Below are positions 4,358-7,380 of a stretch of DNA of 7,380 nt, piece by piece; position 1 is the stretch's first letter; every line of letters starts with the position of its first letter. The notes beneath the pieces were generated by a model, which was not told the origin of the DNA, made no database searches, and saw only the letters and a program-made list of their open reading frames with translations. The position numbers were made by a program, and so were the translations under genes. The stretch is taken from NCBI GenBank assembly GCA_024653795.1, contig JANLHY010000628.1, positions 1-7,380 on the forward strand. The letters run 5' to 3'. The DNA comes from Candidatus Brocadiaceae bacterium. Lineage in GTDB: Bacteria > Planctomycetota > Brocadiia > Brocadiales > Brocadiaceae.

Positions 4358-5872
4358 TCATTTAGATTTTGCAGATACCTTATTGATGGCATTTAGATAA
4401 GCCTTTGCGCTGGCTTCGATAATGTCTGTGCTCACCGCACGGCCTCGAACGGATTTACCATTCACTTCGACATTTACACTAACTTCACCCATGGCGTCTT
4501 TCCCGCCAGTGACAGCACGAATGTTATAATCTTGCAGCTTTCCGGGAATTCCTGTTGATAAATCAATGGCCTTAAAAAGTGCATCAATAGGGCCGTCGCC
4601 AATCGTGGCATTATCCACCACATGACCGTCTTGCAATTTAAGTCTCACCCCTGCGGTAGGCACTGCATTCGGCCCGCAACTGATACTGAGGCTTTCCAAT
4701 TGGAAGATATTGGGTACGTCCATTTTTTCAACCCCTATAATGGCTTCAATATCTTCATCAAAGACCTCTTTCTTTTTATCAGCAACGTGCTTGAATTCCT
4801 CAAAAGCACGTTCAAATTCTTCGTCAGACAATTCATATCCCAGTTCCTTAATCCGTTCTTTTAAGGCATGCCGACCTGATAACTTACCGAGTACAATTTT
4901 GGTTTTTTGTAGTCCAATATCTTCTGGCTTCATAATCTCATAGGTTGACCGTTCCTTGAGTACTCCGTCCTGATGGACTCCGGATTGGTGTGCAAATGCA
5001 TTCTCGCCAACAATGGCCTTATTCCTCTGTACACGAAGTCCTGTCAGGGTGCTCACCAGTCTGCTTGTGGCAATCAACTCTTTTGTAACAATACGAGTAG
5101 AACAATGGTAAAAGTCCCGGCGTGTTTTAAGTGCCATAACTATTTCTTCTAATGCCGCATTCCCTGCCCGTTCTCCAATCCCATTGATGGTACACTCAAC
5201 CTGCTGCGCGCCGGCTTTTACGGCTGCAAGTGAATTCGCCACAGCAAGCCCAAGGTCATTATGGCAGTGAACGCTGATTACAGCCTTCCCGATATTTTTC
5301 ACGTTTTCTTTTAATCCCCGAATAATGGAGGCATAATGGTCAGGTACGGCATAACCTACTGTATCGGGAATATTAACAGTCTTTGCACCGGCGTCGATAA
5401 CGGCCTCTACAACCTGGATGAGAAAATCTAATTCCGTTCGTGAGGCGTCTTCCGGTGAAAACTCTACATCGGCCACATATTTTAAGGCATGTTTAACCCC
5501 CTTTACGGCCAAATTGAGAATCTCCTCCTTTGCCTTGAGGAGCTTGTATTTCCTATGAATCTCCGAGGTGGCCAGAAAGACATGGATTCTGGGTTTTTCT
5601 GCCTTTTCAAGCGCCCTGGCTGCACTGTCGATATCCTTCTCAACTGCACGGGCAAGACCTGCCACGGAAACCCCACAAATTTCCCGGGCAATCCTGCTGA
5701 CCGATTCAAAATCACCAGGCGATGATACTGGGAATCCTGCCTCGATAACATCCACATTTAACAAAGCCAATTGCCTGGCAATATTCACCTTTTCATTAAT
5801 ATCAAGACTTGCGCCCGGTGATTGCTCTCCATCGCGAAGGGTGGTATCAAAAATAACTATGTTATTTGTCAT
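4358..5872 (-). CDS. leuA: 2-isopropylmalate synthase
   Basis: LeuA condenses acetyl-CoA with 2-oxoisovalerate to 2-isopropylmalate, the first committed step of leucine synthesis, in the cytoplasm. The 504-residue protein is full length for the bacterial LeuA type. The TIM-barrel starts IVIFDTTLRDGEQSPG, giving the catalytic Arg13 and metal ligand Asp14. It continues through AGFPVSSPGDFE, then VHCHNDLG with metal ligands His202 and His204, then GIGERAGN ending in Asn238. AFAHQSGVHQDGVLK (292-306) belongs to the linker region that contributes to the active site. The C-terminal third (about 390-495, from NIFQLESLSISCG to STDIIEASAKAY) is the LeuA dimer/regulatory domain that binds leucine, so feedback inhibition is expected. 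The ATG at 5872 is preceded by AGGA 9 bases upstream. No leuB, leuC or leuD lies adjacent. Confidence 0.97.
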   Translation of the reverse strand: MTNNIVIFDTTLRDGEQSPGASLDINEKVNIARQLALLNVDVIEAGFPVSSPGDFESVSRIAREICGVSVAGLARAVEKDIDSAARALEKAEKPRIHVFLATSEIHRKYKLLKAKEEILNLAVKGVKHALKYVADVEFSPEDASRTELDFLIQVVEAVIDAGAKTVNIPDTVGYAVPDHYASIIRGLKENVKNIGKAVISVHCHNDLGLAVANSLAAVKAGAQQVECTINGIGERAGNAALEEIVMALKTRRDFYHCSTRIVTKELIATSRLVSTLTGLRVQRNKAIVGENAFAHQSGVHQDGVLKERSTYEIMKPEDIGLQKTKIVLGKLSGRHALKERIKELGYELSDEEFERAFEEFKHVADKKKEVFDEDIEAIIGVEKMDVPNIFQLESLSISCGPNAVPTAGVRLKLQDGHVVDNATIGDGPIDALFKAIDLSTGIPGKLQDYNIRAVTGGKDAMGEVSVNVEVNGKSVRGRAVSTDIIEASAKAYLNAINKVSAKSK

Positions 5873-5918
5873 GAGAATTATTCCTGCTCTATATCATAAA
5901 TTATATTTTGTTAAACAA

Positions 5919-5947
5919 ATTTTACTATACGCACTGACCACATTCAA
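5919..5947 (-). promoter_or_regulatory. Candidate sigma-70-type promoter for leuA
   Basis: On the minus strand TTGAAT (5947-5942) and TAAAAT (5924-5919) are separated by 17 bases, matching the consensus at 4/6 and 5/6 positions. Transcription would start near 5912, giving a leader of about 40 bases. That is too short for a T-box or peptide attenuator, so leucine control would have to be at the enzyme or through a regulator. Confidence 0.4.
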
Positions 5948-6116
5948 TAACTATTTGACAATAGGATGCTACTTTGATAGATTGAATCCTGAATTGCTAA
6001 GGACGCAGGGTTTCTCGGATAAAATTTAATTTTATTTTGTTTTAAAATCTTAACAAGATACATTCATTTGCATCTCATTTTGAAACTCCTAAGTGTTAAA
6101 TTATTCCGTTTAAGTC

Positions 6117-6132
6117 CCCCTTAACAAAGGGG
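6117..6132. repeat. Small GC hairpin CCCCTT-AACA-AAGGGG
   Basis: A perfect six-pair stem with a four-base loop lies in the AT-rich leuA/TPR divergent region. It is followed by TATTCAGGGGGTTGTG and a T-run at 6149-6154. It has the same C-run/G-run build as the hairpins at 4096-4111 and 6221-6262 and probably belongs to the same group of dispersed elements. No gene is visible between leuA and the TPR start. Confidence 0.55.
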
Positions 6133-6170
6133 TATTCAGGGGGTTGTGTTTTTTCTGGGCTATTCCCCAT

Positions 6171-6262
6171 TCCCCGTTTTCACGAGGACGAGTTTCATGA
6201 GGACAAGTTTACAACCCCAGTCCTCCCCCTTTATCCCCCTCCGGAGGGGGACAGGGGGAGGA
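6171..6262. repeat. Composite repeat with long GC palindrome upstream of the TPR gene
   Basis: The leader TCCCCGTTTTCACGAGGAC (6171-6189) corresponds to the copy at 4052. Its second half is duplicated in tandem: CACGAGGACGAGTTT and then CATGAGGACAAGTTT (6181-6210). A long palindrome follows. TCCTCCCCC (6221-6229) pairs with GGGGGAGGA (6254-6262), and TCCCCCTCC (6234-6242) pairs with GGAGGGGGA (6243-6251). The central 18 bases are a perfect palindrome with no loop. It ends about 60 bases before the TPR start and could influence that transcript or behave as a cruciform. Confidence 0.75.
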
Positions 6263-6324
6263 GGGGGGATTCTCTATGCCATACATCGTATAACCCGCTT
6301 AAATAAAATGAAAATTCCTATACA

Positions 6325-7380
6325 ATGAACATAAAAAAACAGTTTTGGATTCTTTTACTACTGATTACTTTTCCGACAGCATGCCGGTCTCCTTACTATG
6401 CAAAGGCTGAAAAGAAGCCAAAAAGGGGATATCTGAATACAATTACCGACAAAATCACAGGCGCAGCCACACCAGCACAGCATAAAACAGAGGGCATTTC
6501 TTACTTCAAAAAAGGGATGACAGAAGAGGCCTTGGAGGAATTGAAACTTGCGTCTGAAGGAATAAAAGAAGATGGGGAGTTACGCCACTATTTGGGAAAG
6601 GCCTATTATGAGAATGACAAGCATGATGAAGCCATTACCGAGTTGCTTGATGCCGTATCTTATTATAAGGCAAACCAGACCAAAGAAAAGGCCGATGTTT
6701 ACAATGACCTCGGTTTGGCCTACAAAAAGAAAAATGCCTTCACGGAATCCCTCTCCGCATTTAAGGAAAGCCTAGAGCTCAATCCATCAGTGGCCTATAC
6801 ACACTATAATCTGGGACTTCTCTATTATGAAAAAGATATGCAGGATGAATGCATTGCTTCATTAAAAAAGGCGAACAAACTTGACCCAAATTCAGCCGAC
6901 ACCCATTTTGTCCTGGGAATGGCTTATTATAAAAAAAAGGCATTTGACAAGGCTATCAATGAGTTCAAACAAACAATTGAGTTAAATCCTAAGGATGCGG
7001 AGGCGCACAATTATCTTGGTGCACTGTATTACGAGCAAGGGTTTTTGGGAAAGTCTGTCACCGAACATAAATTAGCTGTTCAGCTAGACAAAAATTATCA
7101 TGAGGCTTTTAATAATCTCGGTATTGCCTTATATGCAAAAGGCGACCTCAAAGAAGCTGCAGATGCCTTTAAAAAAGCGCTGGAACTAGAGCCTGATTTT
7201 GCAGAGGCGCGCTACAATCTTGGACTATTATATAGCGAAGATGGCAACCCTGAAGGTGCCGTAACATCACTAGTGCAGGCGCTAAAGCTTAACCCGAAAA
7301 TTGCAGAGGCACACTTTACCCTGGGTGAGGTTTATACGGAAAAGGATATGCTGGAGGCGGCGTTGTCTGAATACAAAAAA
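6325..7380 (+). CDS. Exported or lipid-anchored TPR-repeat protein (3' end outside window)
   Basis: Of this protein, 352 residues are visible. It starts MNIKKQFWILLLLITFPTAC, a short positively charged and hydrophobic signal sequence. Cys20 in PTAC could be a lipidation site, though Pro at -3 is atypical; AKA (26-28) offers a signal-peptidase I cleavage site instead. From about residue 52 the chain is a run of about nine tetratricopeptide repeats of 34-37 residues. Their pattern, A-x-x-NLGLLYYEKG...EAI..F..AL.L.P, is clearest in YNLGLLYYEKD, FNNLGIALYAKGD and YNLGLLYSEDG. Such solenoids act as protein-binding scaffolds in the periplasm or at the outer membrane; the partner is unknown. No clear Shine-Dalgarno sequence precedes the ATG at 6325, and I see no alternative in-frame start nearby. 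The gene diverges from leuA across about 450 bases of repeat-rich DNA. Confidence 0.88.
   Translation, partial: MNIKKQFWILLLLITFPTACRSPYYAKAEKKPKRGYLNTITDKITGAATPAQHKTEGISYFKKGMTEEALEELKLASEGIKEDGELRHYLGKAYYENDKHDEAITELLDAVSYYKANQTKEKADVYNDLGLAYKKKNAFTESLSAFKESLELNPSVAYTHYNLGLLYYEKDMQDECIASLKKANKLDPNSADTHFVLGMAYYKKKAFDKAINEFKQTIELNPKDAEAHNYLGALYYEQGFLGKSVTEHKLAVQLDKNYHEAFNNLGIALYAKGDLKEAADAFKKALELEPDFAEARYNLGLLYSEDGNPEGAVTSLVQALKLNPKIAEAHFTLGEVYTEKDMLEAALSEYKK

Noticed and set aside
5873..6110. T-box or leucine attenuator upstream of leuA
   Set aside because: The likely leader is about 40 bases, with no Leu-rich small frame and no recognisable T-box sequence.
6243..6268. G-quadruplex
   Set aside because: There are only three tracts of three or more G; the other G pairs are too short for a standard three-tetrad structure, and the palindrome explains the pattern.
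6146..6328. 60-residue plus-strand frame before the TPR gene
   Set aside because: It crosses the composite repeat and palindrome and encodes low-complexity sequence (GTGGGGG); it is not a credible protein.

Overview
The window looks like a chromosomal segment of a moderately AT-rich Gram-negative bacterium. I favour a planctomycete of the anammox type (Brocadiales). The reasons are a b6-type cytochrome b with a separate subunit IV linked to a c-type cytochrome domain, many small GC-rich palindromic repeats between genes, and sparse operon packing. This assignment is inference; the window contains no rRNA or other marker gene.

Layout. Most genes lie on the minus strand. Reading from right to left in that direction: leuA (5872-4358), encoding 2-isopropylmalate synthase; a class-III PLP aminotransferase (4030-2744); a short b6-type cytochrome b (2623-2060); about 760 bp packed with repeats; a subunit IV-like cytochrome b C-terminal protein (1298-891); a di-heme c-type cytochrome segment in another frame that overlaps its end (930-595); and an alpha/beta hydrolase (602-1) that leaves the window. 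On the plus strand, divergent from leuA, a secreted or lipid-anchored TPR protein begins at 6325 and runs off the right edge.

Main interest. The cytochrome b locus appears either specialised or decaying. Cytochrome b keeps the Cys that holds the extra c-type heme in b6f complexes. It has Arg where the second helix-B heme-ligand His should be, and its cd loop is about 28 residues short. Subunit IV has Ile-Pro-Trp-Phe in place of the PEWY motif and only two clear membrane helices. The c-type cytochrome that would normally follow in frame sits in the -1 frame. The operon is also split by an array of palindromic REP-like units ('CTACAAACAG' plus a small GC hairpin). Inside the array is a remnant of what looks like the C-terminal end of an IS200/REP-associated (Y1) transposase. 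A 170-bp nested inverted repeat lies just after the cytochrome b stop codon.

Other repeats. An 80-bp inverted repeat separates the aminotransferase from cytochrome b. A composite 'TCCCCGTTT..ACGAGGAC' plus GC-hairpin element occurs upstream of both the aminotransferase and the TPR gene. I found no rRNA, tRNA, CRISPR array or intact mobile element. leuA and the aminotransferase look intact and functional.
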